DNA from: Monoplex corrugatus
Taxonomy: Eukaryota; Mollusca; Gastropoda; Littorinimorpha; Ranellidae
Reading direction: 5' to 3'
Assembly: GCA_030674185.1 (NCBI GenBank)
Contig: JAPXFY010002641.1
Span: 1 to 25,921 of the forward strand
DNA length: 25,921 nt
Each line of letters starts with the position of its first letter. The stretch's first letter is position 1. Shown here piece by piece: positions 10,541 through 18,945 of the stretch. The notes under the pieces are model-generated. The model saw only the letters and a program-made list of their open reading frames with translations, had not been told where the DNA came from and searched no databases. The position numbers and the translations under genes were made by a program.

Positions 10541-10930
10541 AGCAATTCCGAAGTTTTCGGATGCGTGCAAGTTGTTTTAGTCACGCTTTGGGAAGCAGAT
10601 ATGTTTTTCTGCGGAAGACTGCACCCCCCCTCCCCTCCCTTTCGGTGAGCGTGCATGCTGGGGTGTTTTCATGTTTCTATAAGCATGACATGATTCACAG
10701 GATGTTTTAACTGATTTACGTTTTGGGGGTTTCTGTGGTAAAGTATAGACGTGAAAGGGGGTTTAGGCACTAACAAAGTCTGCAAAAGCACGCTGACCTA
10801 GTTGGGTGGGGAAAAATCTCCACCCTTTTTTTTTACCCCCACCACGCGGGAGGTAAACCAGGCAGGATCGAAACTCTGACCTTCCCCATTTTGGGGTTCT
10901 GCTGTCTTACCCCACTTGACTATCCGCACC
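10541..10930 (-). mobile_element. tRNA-derived SINE with conserved body, near full length
   Basis: On the minus strand the head begins at 10930 with GGTGCGGATAGTCAAGTGG (A box). The B box follows at 10865-10876 as GTTTCGATCC, which is canonical GTTCGATCC plus one T. The body contains, in order, GGGTGGAGATTTTTCC (about 10813-10828), CAGACTTTGTTAGTGCC then AAACCCCCTT (about 10753-10785), AACATCCTGTGAATCATGTC (about 10689-10708) and CCCCAGCATGCAC (about 10651-10663). I recognise this block order from gastropod genome sequence, where it is a conserved SINE body, but I give no family name because I cannot search. An A-rich tail follows at 10331-10540. The 3' boundary is approximate. Confidence 0.72.
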
Positions 10931-10935
10931 CGTTC

Positions 10936-11040
10936 CCCCCTTCCACCTTTCGTTTTTTTTTTATTTTTTTTTTTGTTGGTTTTTTTTTTGTTGTTGTTTG
11001 TTTTGGTTTTTTTTTGTTTATTTTTTTTTTTGTTTTTGTA
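10936..11040 (+). repeat. T-rich tract upstream of the SINE head
   Basis: T runs of 8-12 bases broken by G. On the minus strand this A-rich tract lies just before the SINE head, so it could be the tail of an older element into which, or next to which, the SINE inserted. Confidence 0.7.
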
Positions 11041-11143
11041 GATGCTAAAAACAAACAGAGAGAAGTAGACAGAGGGGGGTCTGTATGAGCGTGTTGTTCC
11101 TTCGTTCTTTGATTTAACGTCTTTTTTTACTGTGAGTGATGTT

Positions 11144-11497
11144 AGACCGAATGTGTGTGTGTGTTGGGTTGTGTGGGTGTGTGTTGTGTGTGTGGGGGTG
11201 TGTGGTGGGTGGTGTTGTTGTGGTTTTGTGGGGTGTGTGTGTGGGGGTGGGGCGCGCGCGAGCGCGCGCAAGTGGCGGTGTGCGTGTGTGTTATGTGTAA
11301 TGTGTAATGCGTGCGGTGCGTGGTGTGGGGTTAGATGTAAAAAATTAGTTTGTGTGGTGTAATTGTTGTGTGTGATTGTAGTGTGTTGGGGGGTGGTGTG
11401 TGGGCGCCCCGCCGCGTGGTGTGGGCGTGCGGGGCCGCGTGTGTGGTGGTGGGGGTGGTGTGGGGGTGTTTCGGGGGTGGGGTGGTGTATGTGTTGG
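11144..11497 (+). repeat. (GT)n/(GGTGT)n tract with CG-alternating core
   Basis: G and T make up nearly all bases, with GTGTGT, GGTGGTG and GGGGTGTG blocks. A GC-alternating core (GGCGCGCGCGAGCGCGCGC) lies at about 11252-11270. The right half has G-runs that could form G-quadruplexes. A short less repetitive break lies at about 11331-11350. Confidence 0.9.
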
Positions 11498-12000
11498 TAA
11501 AACTGCCTTGCAACCTACCACCAAAATTGGAACCCCTACACACGGTCCCTAATCTAACTCATTTCAAACGGCAGATACACAAAAAGGCTATCTATCAAAC
11601 CACTACAGTTGTGGTGCTGAGTAGCCCGAAGACCTTGTTATCTTTATGATGACCTGCACTTGAATGTCATTTTTTCATAATAAAAAAATAAGCTGGCATT
11701 CGCTTCGGGGGAGAAAAAAAACGAGGCAAGGTCGACCTGCAAAACATGAAGCATGAAAAATGTCATCGTCGGTCATTTTTCTCTGTCTCCCCCCCCCATT
11801 TTCCTCTTTCTTACCGTCCCCCATAAGTCACCTACATGTTTTCGCTTATCCCCGGTGACCTTTGTTTCGGGGGAGTGTGGTACCCTGTGGTTGGAGAGAC
11901 GAAAATGAGTGGTTTTGGAGGCCCACGTAGTGAATGCCAAGGCCCGGTGCTGAGGATGGGGCAAAAAAAATCTTTTTTAATTTTAAAAAAATAACAATGA
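11498..12000. other. Unassigned sequence
   Basis: Unique-looking sequence between the GT and trinucleotide tracts. No coding frame longer than about 65 codons and no recognisable element. Confidence 0.5.
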
Positions 12001-12125
12001 TAAAAGATAACAACAATAGCAACAACAACAACAACAAAAATAATAATAATAATAATAATAAATAATAAAATGAAAGATGATGAAGATGATGATAATAATA
12101 ATAATATGAAGAAAGAAGAAGGGAA
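12001..12125 (+). repeat. Compound trinucleotide tract (CAA, AAT, GAT, GAA)n
   Basis: Blocks of CAA, then AAT, then GATGAA, then AAT, then GAA in series. The abrupt change of unit with shared A/T context is typical of a compound microsatellite. Confidence 0.9.
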
Positions 12126-12502
12126 AAAGAATAGTATCTTTATAGTACTGGGTGATCCCTAAATATCATCACAGTAATTATAAATCCCCACGGTGCAACC
12201 AAAAACAAAACAACTAAAAAATCGCAGAGTGGGGTTTTTCAATTAAAGAAAAAAGGAAAGAAAAAGCAAATGACATCAGGAAATGCGTACATTTTCTAAA
12301 AAATTAGAGTTTAAAGTTTGTTTTATCGCCCAAGACAATTCCATTCTGCGCTCCACCCCCAAATGTAAAGCCAAAATTTTATAACCATGGGTTTATGTGG
12401 ATGCCCAATTTTCGCTCTCCAGTAAAACTTTTTTTGATTATGGGTAGCGGCCCTCTAGTTCCCCCCACCAAAGCTGGCGAATGGATTTCTTACTGAACCC
12501 CA
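12126..12502. other. Unassigned sequence
   Basis: AT-rich. No element or gene can be supported. Confidence 0.5.
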
Positions 12503-12530
12503 CCCCCCCCCCCCCCCCCCCCCCCCCCCC
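12503..12530 (+). repeat. Poly(C), 28 bases
   Basis: An uninterrupted C run, preceded by CCCCA and followed by GCCTG. It makes a false Pro-rich frame starting at 12481. The opposite strand is G28 and could form a G-quadruplex. Length is likely unreliable. Confidence 0.95.
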
Positions 12531-12661
12531 GCCTGAAAAAACTGAGGTCCTACCCAAAAAGCCAGTTTCCCCTTTTTTCTTCCCATTCAGGTTTTCAACC
12601 TGGACCAGTACTAAAATATTTTCCTTGGTGCCATCGAGAAGAATTCGGTTGTGTGGGGGTT

Positions 12662-12800
12662 TTCACACAACACCACACCTCACACCACACACACACCACA
12701 CACAACACACACACACACACACAACACATGCACGCAAAAGCACGCACACCCACAACACACACACAACACACACAATGTAAACACAAATACACACACAGAC
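12662..12800 (+). repeat. (CA)n microsatellite
   Basis: CACAC and ACAACAC words with a few interruptions (GCACGCAAAAGCACGC). It directly abuts the hammerhead-like fold on the minus strand. Confidence 0.9.
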
Positions 12801-12801
12801 C

Positions 12802-12858
12802 AAAAAATATATATATTACAATATACATATTTTTTCGAGCTTTTCGCTCATCCTCAGA
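12802..12858 (-). ncRNA. Hammerhead-ribozyme-like motif (retroelement relic?)
   Basis: On the minus strand the order is CTGAGGA (12857-12851), one T, a hairpin GAGC-GAAAA-GCTC (12849-12837), GAAA (12836-12833), then a long AT hairpin with 13-base arms (12832-12820 and 12817-12805, one G-T wobble) that starts right after GAAA. This is the order of the type of hammerhead core written CUGANGA, stem II, GAAA, stem III, U-H. The next two bases, T and T, fit the U-H cleavage site. Weak points are one extra base between the core and stem II, a two-base terminal loop in stem III so its innermost pairs must open, and a poor stem I. Stem I pairs 4 of 5 (G-T, G-C, T-A, mismatch, T-A) only if one A of the run at 12802-12807 is removed. 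Penelope-like elements and SINEs of some invertebrates carry such motifs. Confidence 0.27.
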
Positions 12859-12870
12859 GTTTCCCCAAAA

Positions 12871-13182
12871 GGAGAAAATTTAACACAAATGTTATCAAAC
12901 CAAATAACAGAAAATCACAATTAAACAAAGAACAACATTTAGAATGTGAAGCGATCATACAAAATGATTACAGCTTAATTGTCAGCTGTCGGCTTCGATA
13001 CTCATCTCTGGTGTTGAAACGGAAGTCCCAATTCTCTTATAATGGAATGCTTCAAGCGTCATCAAAAAAAGTCCCCCCTCCCCGGATTGTTTTTTGCGTC
13101 TAATATCGTGACATCAATTATGTCCCCATCGTCTTCACTCCCAAAACTGGTCCCCATACGTAAAAATATAATGTTGTATGTA
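12871..13182. other. Unassigned sequence
   Basis: Unique-looking, AT-rich. If the motif at 12802-12858 belongs to a retroelement, its remains could lie here, since this side is 5' on the minus strand. I recognise no coding part. Confidence 0.45.
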
Positions 13183-13850
13183 AATGTATGTATGGGGTGT
13201 TGTGTGTGCGTTGTTTTGCGGCGCCGAGCGCGGTGGTGTGGTTGGCCCGGGTGTGTGTGTGTGTGTGGGGTGTGTGTGTGGTGGGGGGTGTGTGTTGTGG
13301 CGTGCGTGTTTGTATGAAGGGGAAAAGAAATAGAGAGGGAGAGACAGAGGAAAAGAATACGTGGTTGGGGGTATATAAGTGCAAAGGATACTGGGTGTGG
13401 TGTGGTGTTGGGGTGTGAGTGAGTGGAGTGGGGGTGAGTGTTTGGGTGGTGTGTTGTGTGTGTGTGGTGTGGTGTGGGGGTTTTGGGGTGGTGTTGGTGT
13501 GTGTATGTGCGTGCGTGCGTGTGGGAAAAAGAGAGAGAAACGGAAAGAGATGGAGACAGAAAAAAGAAGCGAGTTGTGGTGTTTTATGTATGCATGTGGT
13601 CCCCATATGTGTGCATACGTGGCCGTTTTGGGGTGTATGTGGTGTGGTATGCATGGGGTGCGTGCGTGTTTTCTTGTGCATGGTGGTGGTGTTGTGTGTG
13701 CGCGCGCTCCTGTGTGTGGTGTGTGGGGGGTTTTTGGGGGTGTGTGGGGGGTGTGTGTGTTGTGGTTGGGTGTGTGGTGTGGTGTGGGGGGTGTGTAAAG
13801 TGTGTGTTTGGTGGTGGTGGGGGTGGTGAGTGTGGTGTGGTGTGTGTATT
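13183..13850 (+). repeat. TG-rich array with two TG+GA higher-order units
   Basis: Blocks alternate: TG (about 13183-13317), GA-rich (13318-13362), TG (about 13380-13522), GA-rich (13523-13570), then a long TG block to 13850. The two GA blocks share GGAAAA, GAGAG, GAGACAGA and AAAAGAA words in the same order about 205 bases apart. That points to a tandem duplication of a TG+GA module. Long frames on both strands through this array are shadows. Confidence 0.85.
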
Positions 13851-13862
13851 GAAGTTTTTACA

Positions 13863-13888
13863 CCCCCCCCCCCAAAAAAAAAAAAAAA
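13863..13888 (+). repeat. C11 followed by A15
   Basis: Adjacent homopolymers of 11 C and 15 A mark the edge of the TG array. Confidence 0.9.
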
Positions 13889-14499
13889 CCCAAAAGTACG
13901 CTTTATCAAGAAATACCCCAGTGTGGCCTGAGTGGGACCCAGAGCAAAAAAAATGCCTCAACCACCCGGGCCCCAGACCAGTTCCCCCATGCCCCCCCTC
14001 GCAAAATAATAGCCATTTCGCCCCTAACAAATGGAGCTGTCCATGCGCTGCATAACCCACTCGGACCCAGTCCCTCAGATATCTTGTTTTTCAAGCCGAA
14101 CAGCAAGGTGGGGGGGAATTAAGGAACCCGGAACCCCCCTAGCCCCCAACAAAAACGTATAACCAGCCAGGTCCCCAGCCAGCCCAGTTGGGCCAAGAGG
14201 AAATGAAAGGGCTCCTCTTCACCTTTCACAGGGCCTTCCACTCTCCACGGGCAGCCCGCCCAGCCGGCCGACCCCCAGCTTCCCCCACTTGTAGTCTAAA
14301 CACGATTTAAAATTTCGTCCCAAAGCTCCTCAAACATTGTTTTTACCAAGATGGGCCCAAAGGAATGTTTTGTTCAAATGGTAAGAGCGATCAGACATGA
14401 ATCCTTCAGAAACCCCGCTTAAAATTTGTTGTTGTTTTTTCTTTTTTTCAGCTAGGTCCCCCACATGCCCCCCCGCCCCCCCCTCCCCCCCCCCCCTCC
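13889..14499. other. Unassigned GC-rich sequence
   Basis: C-rich plus strand with many CCC and GGG runs. No tRNA-like boxes or domain. It ends in a T-rich patch and a C-rich run just before the minisatellite. Confidence 0.45.
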
Positions 14500-15590
14500 C
14501 CTGTAGTCCTCATGATTTTCCTCAGTCATCAAGACTTTTCCTGCAGTCATCAAGGGCTTTTTCCTGCAGTCATCAAGACTTTTCCCCCCCGCAGTCCCCC
14601 CCCCCCAAAACTTTTTTCCCCTTTCAGTCATCAAGACTTTTTCCCCGCGTCATCCAAGACTTTTTCCGTAAGGCATCAAGACTTTTCCCTGCAGTCATCC
14701 AAGACTTTTTCCCCGTATCATCAGACTTTTTCCCGTAAGTCATCAAGACTTTTTCCTGCAGTCATCAAGCCTTTTTCCCCCTAGTCTCCCCAGACTTTTT
14801 CCCCGTTCCCAAGACTTTTTTCCTGTGTCTCAAGACTTTTTTCCTGTGTCATCAAGACCCCTTTTCCCCGAAGTCCCCCATCAGACTTTTTCCCCGTGCA
14901 TCCCAAAACTTTTCCCGGCAATCTCAGACTTTTTCCTGCAGTTCACCAAGACATTCCCCCGCAGCCCCATGAAAGGTCCCCCCGCAGTCATCAAGCTTTC
15001 CCTGCAGTCTCAAGACTTCCCGGCGGGGCATCAAGACTTCCCTGCAGGCATCAAGACTTCCCTTCCAGTCATCAAGACTTCCCCTGCAGTCCATCAAGGA
15101 CTTCCCCCCGCAGTCCAAACGCCCTTTCCCCCCCCTGCAGTCCACAAACTTCCCCCCCCTTTTCCCCTGCAGTCCCATAAGACTTTTTTCCTTTCAGTCA
15201 CATACACTTTCCCTGCTGGGCGTCAAGGGCCTTTTTCTTTTCCCCTAGTCACAGAACCTTTCCCCGCAGTCCAACATACACTTTTTCCCTGTGTCCCCCC
15301 CGTCCAAGACCTTTCCTTTTGCTGAATTTCACCAAACACTTTTTTTCCCCTGCAAGTCACATAACACTTTTCCCTGCCCGTCGTCAAGACTTTTCCCCTG
15401 CAGTCACATACACTTTCCCTTGCCCCGTCACATACACTTTTTTCATCCCCTGCTGCCGTCAAGAAATTTCCTTGGCTGTCACATACACTTTCCTGCTGTC
15501 CGCAAGACTTTTCCTGCAGTCATAAAGACTTTCCTGCAGTCATCAAGACCCTTTTTCCTGCACTAATCAAGTTTATTTCCCTTCAAGTCA
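14500..15590 (+). repeat. Minisatellite, about 23 bp unit, about 46 units
   Basis: The consensus is close to CAGTCATCAAGACTTTTCCTG. Units can be followed without a gap for about 1.09 kb, with length changes mostly in the T and C runs. A PstI word (CTGCAG) recurs at unit joints. From about 15180 to 15500 a second unit type, CAGTCACATACACTTTCCCTG, appears and often alternates with the first. The array ends at CAAGTCAGC before an A run. Because the unit length is not a multiple of three and varies, frames through it (for example 14397-14738 and 14825-15325 on plus) give peptides rich in Ser, Pro, Phe and His that are not real proteins. Confidence 0.92.
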
Positions 15591-15615
15591 GCAAAAAAAA
15601 ATATTTTCCGATTTT

Positions 15616-15690
15616 TAGCCCCCCGTGGGAAGTGGTTAGGCCGCAACGGACTAGAGTGTGGATTGCTGTGGGGTTCCGAATCCCCCCATC
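15616..15690 (+). mobile_element. tRNA-Ser/Leu-like SINE head
   Basis: GAAGTGGTTAGGCCG at 15629-15643 is an A-box match of the class-II tRNA kind. GGACTAGAGTGTGG follows in the anticodon-arm position. The B box reads GGTTCCGAATCC at about 15672-15683, which is canonical GGTTCGAATCC with one extra C. A body may continue to about 15970, but I could not find a tail or terminal signal. It lies about 25 bases after the minisatellite. Confidence 0.5.
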
Positions 15691-16810
15691 AATCAAAAAC
15701 AAATCCATTGTGGAATTTTCTCACTAGGAGCGAGCAAAGGGCTTTGGCTGGTGGGAAGACTGGAGACCCCAAAAGTCAAGTCTCCCTCCCACCCCTACGG
15801 ATTGCGTTTGTTTTTTAAGGACGTGGCTCCAAGTTTCCCCCTTATCAAACACCGGCAAGTTTTTGATCTCTCGGACCTTGTTAGGCGGTAAAGATCGTCA
15901 TGAACATTTAAGCGTAGAGTAAAAACTACAGCCCCCGTCACAAACAGTCTCAGTTCCGAAGGAAACTCTTATAACATCAAACGGTTATCATTCCGTTTAA
16001 TTTTTCCCCACAGCACCGTGAAAAATTTATCCCCAGATTCGTCATGACCTGCCTTCCTGTTATAGTGACTTCAGTTTTTTTGAAGGAGTTTTTTTGGGAA
16101 AGGGGTGGGGGGGTATCAGAGAGCTTTAAAAGAGCGACATGGGGGAAAAAAGTGACCCAGTATTGGTGAAAGTGGAAAGCAAGAAAACAAGAAAAACAAA
16201 CAAAACTATTTTTTTAAAATGCCTAAACAAAAAAAGGGGTTTTGAATCCATAAAAGTTTCAGAGTTGCAGGATAATGCAACGCTCGCCGTGTCTATCAAA
16301 TGAACGATATTGTTCGGGGTTCTGAAAAAGACGCTCCTGCAAAATTGTTGAAACTCGAAGGCACAAATAAAGAAGCAGCTGGTTAGAGCAGCCAGTCAGT
16401 TTATATCTTGGCAGTTTTACCACGGCATGATTCTCTGTTTCAAAGGGAATGAAAGATTTGTGAGGTTCTGGTTTTCTGATAAAGCATTTCTGTGATGTTT
16501 GAACCTGGCAAACGAGCGGAAAATTAAAGAAAAAAAAGAAAATGTACAGCTTAAAAAAATTTAATAAACAACCCGTTTAGTTGGGCCCTTTACTGGGCCC
16601 CCGGCCCCGGGCTTTGGTGGGGTGAAAAAGATGGAATGGAAGCATAGGTGGTTTATAGAGATTTAAGGTTTTTCATTTCTTCTTATAATGTTGGTTTTTC
16701 GTTTCTTCAAACAGACCAAAAAAAAAAAAAAGATAATTTAATCCTTGAGATAAAATAATTACAAAAGGCGCAATCTGTTACGAGCATACAGCGTGTGATC
16801 ATTACATGGG
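15691..16810. other. Unassigned sequence
   Basis: The first 280 bases may be the body of the SINE head just upstream. The rest is AT-rich with a GC-rich patch at about 16578-16620 that contains two GGGCCC words. The word CAGCTGGTTAGAGC at about 16377-16390 looks like an A box, but the nearest B-box-like word is about 110 bases away, so I call no element there. Confidence 0.4.
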
Positions 16811-17150
16811 TCTCTCTCTCTCTCTCCCTCCCTCTTTTTTCCTCCTTTCATTCCCCCCAACCTTTCGTCTTCTCTTCTCTCGCTTCTTCTTCTTTCCCCC
16901 TCATCCCCCTCTCCCCCTTTCCTCTTTCCCCCTCTTTTATTGCCTCTCTCCTCTGTCTCACTCTCTCTTCATCCTTTGCTCTCGCTAGCTCTCTCTTCTC
17001 TTCTCTCGCCTTCTTTCTCCCCCGCTAGCTCTCCCCCCTTCTGTCTCTCTGTCTCTGGTCCTCTCTCTCTCTCTCTCCTCCCCCCTCTCTCCCTCTCTCC
17101 CCTCACCCCCTCCCCCTCTCTCTCTTTCTCCATTCCGCTCTCCCCTTTCT
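16811..17150 (+). repeat. (CT)n polypyrimidine tract
   Basis: About 340 bases of nearly pure C and T with rare single interruptions. CTCTCTCT blocks alternate with CCCC and TTTT runs. A CGCTAGCTCTC word occurs twice (about 16983 and 17022), suggesting an internal duplication of about 40-45 bases. Confidence 0.9.
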
Positions 17151-17860
17151 CCCGACAGTGGGTTTTTATTTTTCGCGTTAGGCAAAGTTCCAGAAAAGTG
17201 GAAAAGTGTTGAGGCAGCAGAATGGAGTGTTGGCACAGGGGGGCCGGGTATTTTTTAATGCATCCAGTTCTGTCACCGTTACCCCCACCCCCTCTCACTA
17301 CACTGACCCTGATGAACGATAAGATCCCCGCCACCCTTCCCGAAGTCGAACATTTCTCCGTTTCAGTCTCTCAAGGGTTACCTCAGAATTTCCTCCAAAA
17401 GACAGAATCGTGTTCTGATAACAATAAAAAAAAAGTAAATTTTTTTCAGCCATTTTTAGACGAAGACCATATGATAAGATGTTTTGAACAGGAGTAAGGG
17501 GATTTTGCTTTTTTCATAGTGACGAACATCTTCGGTGAATCAGGCCAGGATCGTGGTTTGGGCCCGAAGTGGGGGATGAAACGCATCCCCCCTTCAGGAC
17601 GTAGGTAAATTTTTAAAATACCGGGTTTTAAGTTCAGATCGAGAAGGTTAAGATTTCCAATGTTTAAAGCAATGTTGGATACAAATAATTAATTTTAAAG
17701 TGACTGCCAGCTCAACAATACACATGTTTAAAAAAACCAGAATACACAAAAAAAATCAGAAGTTACCCTTTAAATTCCCCCAACAGACCGCGCAAATTTT
17801 CGCCTTCTGCCTTTGTCAGGAATATAAAAGACAACAAAGAATAGAGATTGATACCACCCC
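17151..17860. other. Unassigned sequence
   Basis: A plus-strand frame at 17222-17497 has plausible amino acid mix but no recognised domain. The minus strand shows nothing. No element boundary is visible. Confidence 0.45.
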
Positions 17861-18113
17861 CAATCCCCCACTTTCCCATTTTGCCCTTCCGCCCATTATC
17901 CCCCAATCCCATATCCCGCCAATTCCCATTTGCCAATTCTTTATTTTAAAATCCCTTCCTCAATCGCCACTTCTACTTCGCCAACTCCTTTTTCCCCCAC
18001 TTTCCATTTTTGCCCCCCTTCCCCATTTTGCCACTTTCCATTTCGCTACCTTCCCATTCGCCCAACTTTCCCGATTCGCCAGTTTCCATTGCTACTTCTT
18101 TATATCGCCATAA
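17861..18113 (+). repeat. Minisatellite, about 15-16 bp unit, about 16 units
   Basis: Units are variants of ACTTTCCCATTTCGCC. The GCC ends recur at a spacing of 13-18 bases from CACTTTCCC (17870) to TATATCGCC (18109). Changes are mainly T to C, C to T and run-length differences. A longer, degraded unit lies at about 17933-17952. Confidence 0.85.
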
Positions 18114-18170
18114 CGAAAATGCAACATTTTAACTGGATGTCCCTTTTTTGGGCCCCACTCCACCCCATCA

Positions 18171-18430
18171 AAAGTACATTCTTTTGAAAGATCACTTTAT
18201 TCATCATAGAAACATAAAGACCACACATGCCATACGCCCATGTGCACACGCACACACAAACGCTCGCAATTTCGTCGCACATGCCCCCGCCCCACATAAA
18301 AAAGTATATACTTTGAAGATCCCACTACTTTTCATTGTAGAAACGTTTTCACACACTCAGCGCGCAAACACCACACGCACACAACAAACACCAACACAAC
18401 AACACACATACACATGGCACATAGACACCA
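18171..18430 (+). repeat. 130 bp tandem duplication, two diverged copies
   Basis: Copy 1 starts at 18171 with AAAGTACATTCTTTTGAAAG and copy 2 at 18301 with AAAGTATATACTTTGAAG. Both continue with GATC, a T-rich stretch, CAT.GTAGAAAC or CATAGAAAC and then a CA-rich part. Copy 2 grades into the long CA tract. Identity is clearest over the first 55 bases. Confidence 0.7.
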
Positions 18431-18530
18431 TACACACACACACACATACACCCCACACCACCACACACACACCCCCCACACACACAAACCACACAACATA
18501 CACAACACACACACACCCTACAAACACAAC
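18355..18530 (+). repeat. (CA)n microsatellite, impure
   Basis: CACAC, ACAACAC and CCACAC words with few other bases. It lies in and beyond copy 2 of the 130 bp duplication. Confidence 0.9.
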
Positions 18531-18945
18531 ACAACCTCGATCAACCACAAAAACGGAATGAGATGAAAAACACATTGAATGCCAAAACGTCTTTAAATCC
18601 CTTAGACACAGAGGCCCCCCAGGAAAATTAATAAATGATTAAAACCGATAACTTATGCAAAAACCCAAAAAACAAACCAAGCTGAAGCAAAATGGGGGGG
18701 TGTGGGATGGGGGGGAATAGGCGGTTTTGGGGAGTGTGGGGAGTAAAAGTGGGGGTGAGGGGGATCAGATGATGTGTAAATGGGTGTTGGTAGAGGTGAA
18801 AGCGAGAAAAATAGGTGATAGTGTGGGGTGGTGGCAGGAAAATGAGGGTGAAAGTAATAAACGGTGGTGAGAGGGATGAGGGTGACGGGAAACAGACGGT
18901 GAGTGGATAGATGGTGGATAGGGGTGAGGGTGGAATAGTGACGAT
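18531..18945. other. Purine-rich GGTGA/GGGTGG sequence
   Basis: From about 18690 the plus strand is rich in G with GGTGA, GGGTG and GATGG words. It looks like a degraded minisatellite, but I could not fix a period. The first 160 bases are unassigned. Confidence 0.5.

Noticed and set aside
12481..12780. Proline-rich frame over the C28 run
   Set aside because: The Pro run is the poly(C), and the C-terminal part is CA repeat. Not a protein.
13118..13909. A 263-codon minus-strand open frame, the second longest in the window
   Set aside because: It is made of Thr, His and Pro from a TG/CA microsatellite read on the minus strand. There is no domain, and frames on the plus strand over the same bases are equally open.
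14397..15325. Several plus-strand frames with repeated peptides such as SHQDF and AVIKTF, like a repeat protein
   Set aside because: The 23 bp unit is not a multiple of three and varies in length, so no phase is kept along the array. Peptide repeats are a by-product of the minisatellite.
14500..15590. CRISPR-like look (regular short repeats)
   Set aside because: Units are head to tail with no unique spacers, the repeats are diverged, and the sequence is animal-like. It is a minisatellite.
16370..16505. A-box-like CAGCTGGTTAGAGC and GTTTGAACC as a SINE head
   Set aside because: The two are about 110 bases apart, too far for one tRNA-type promoter, and nothing between them folds like a tRNA.
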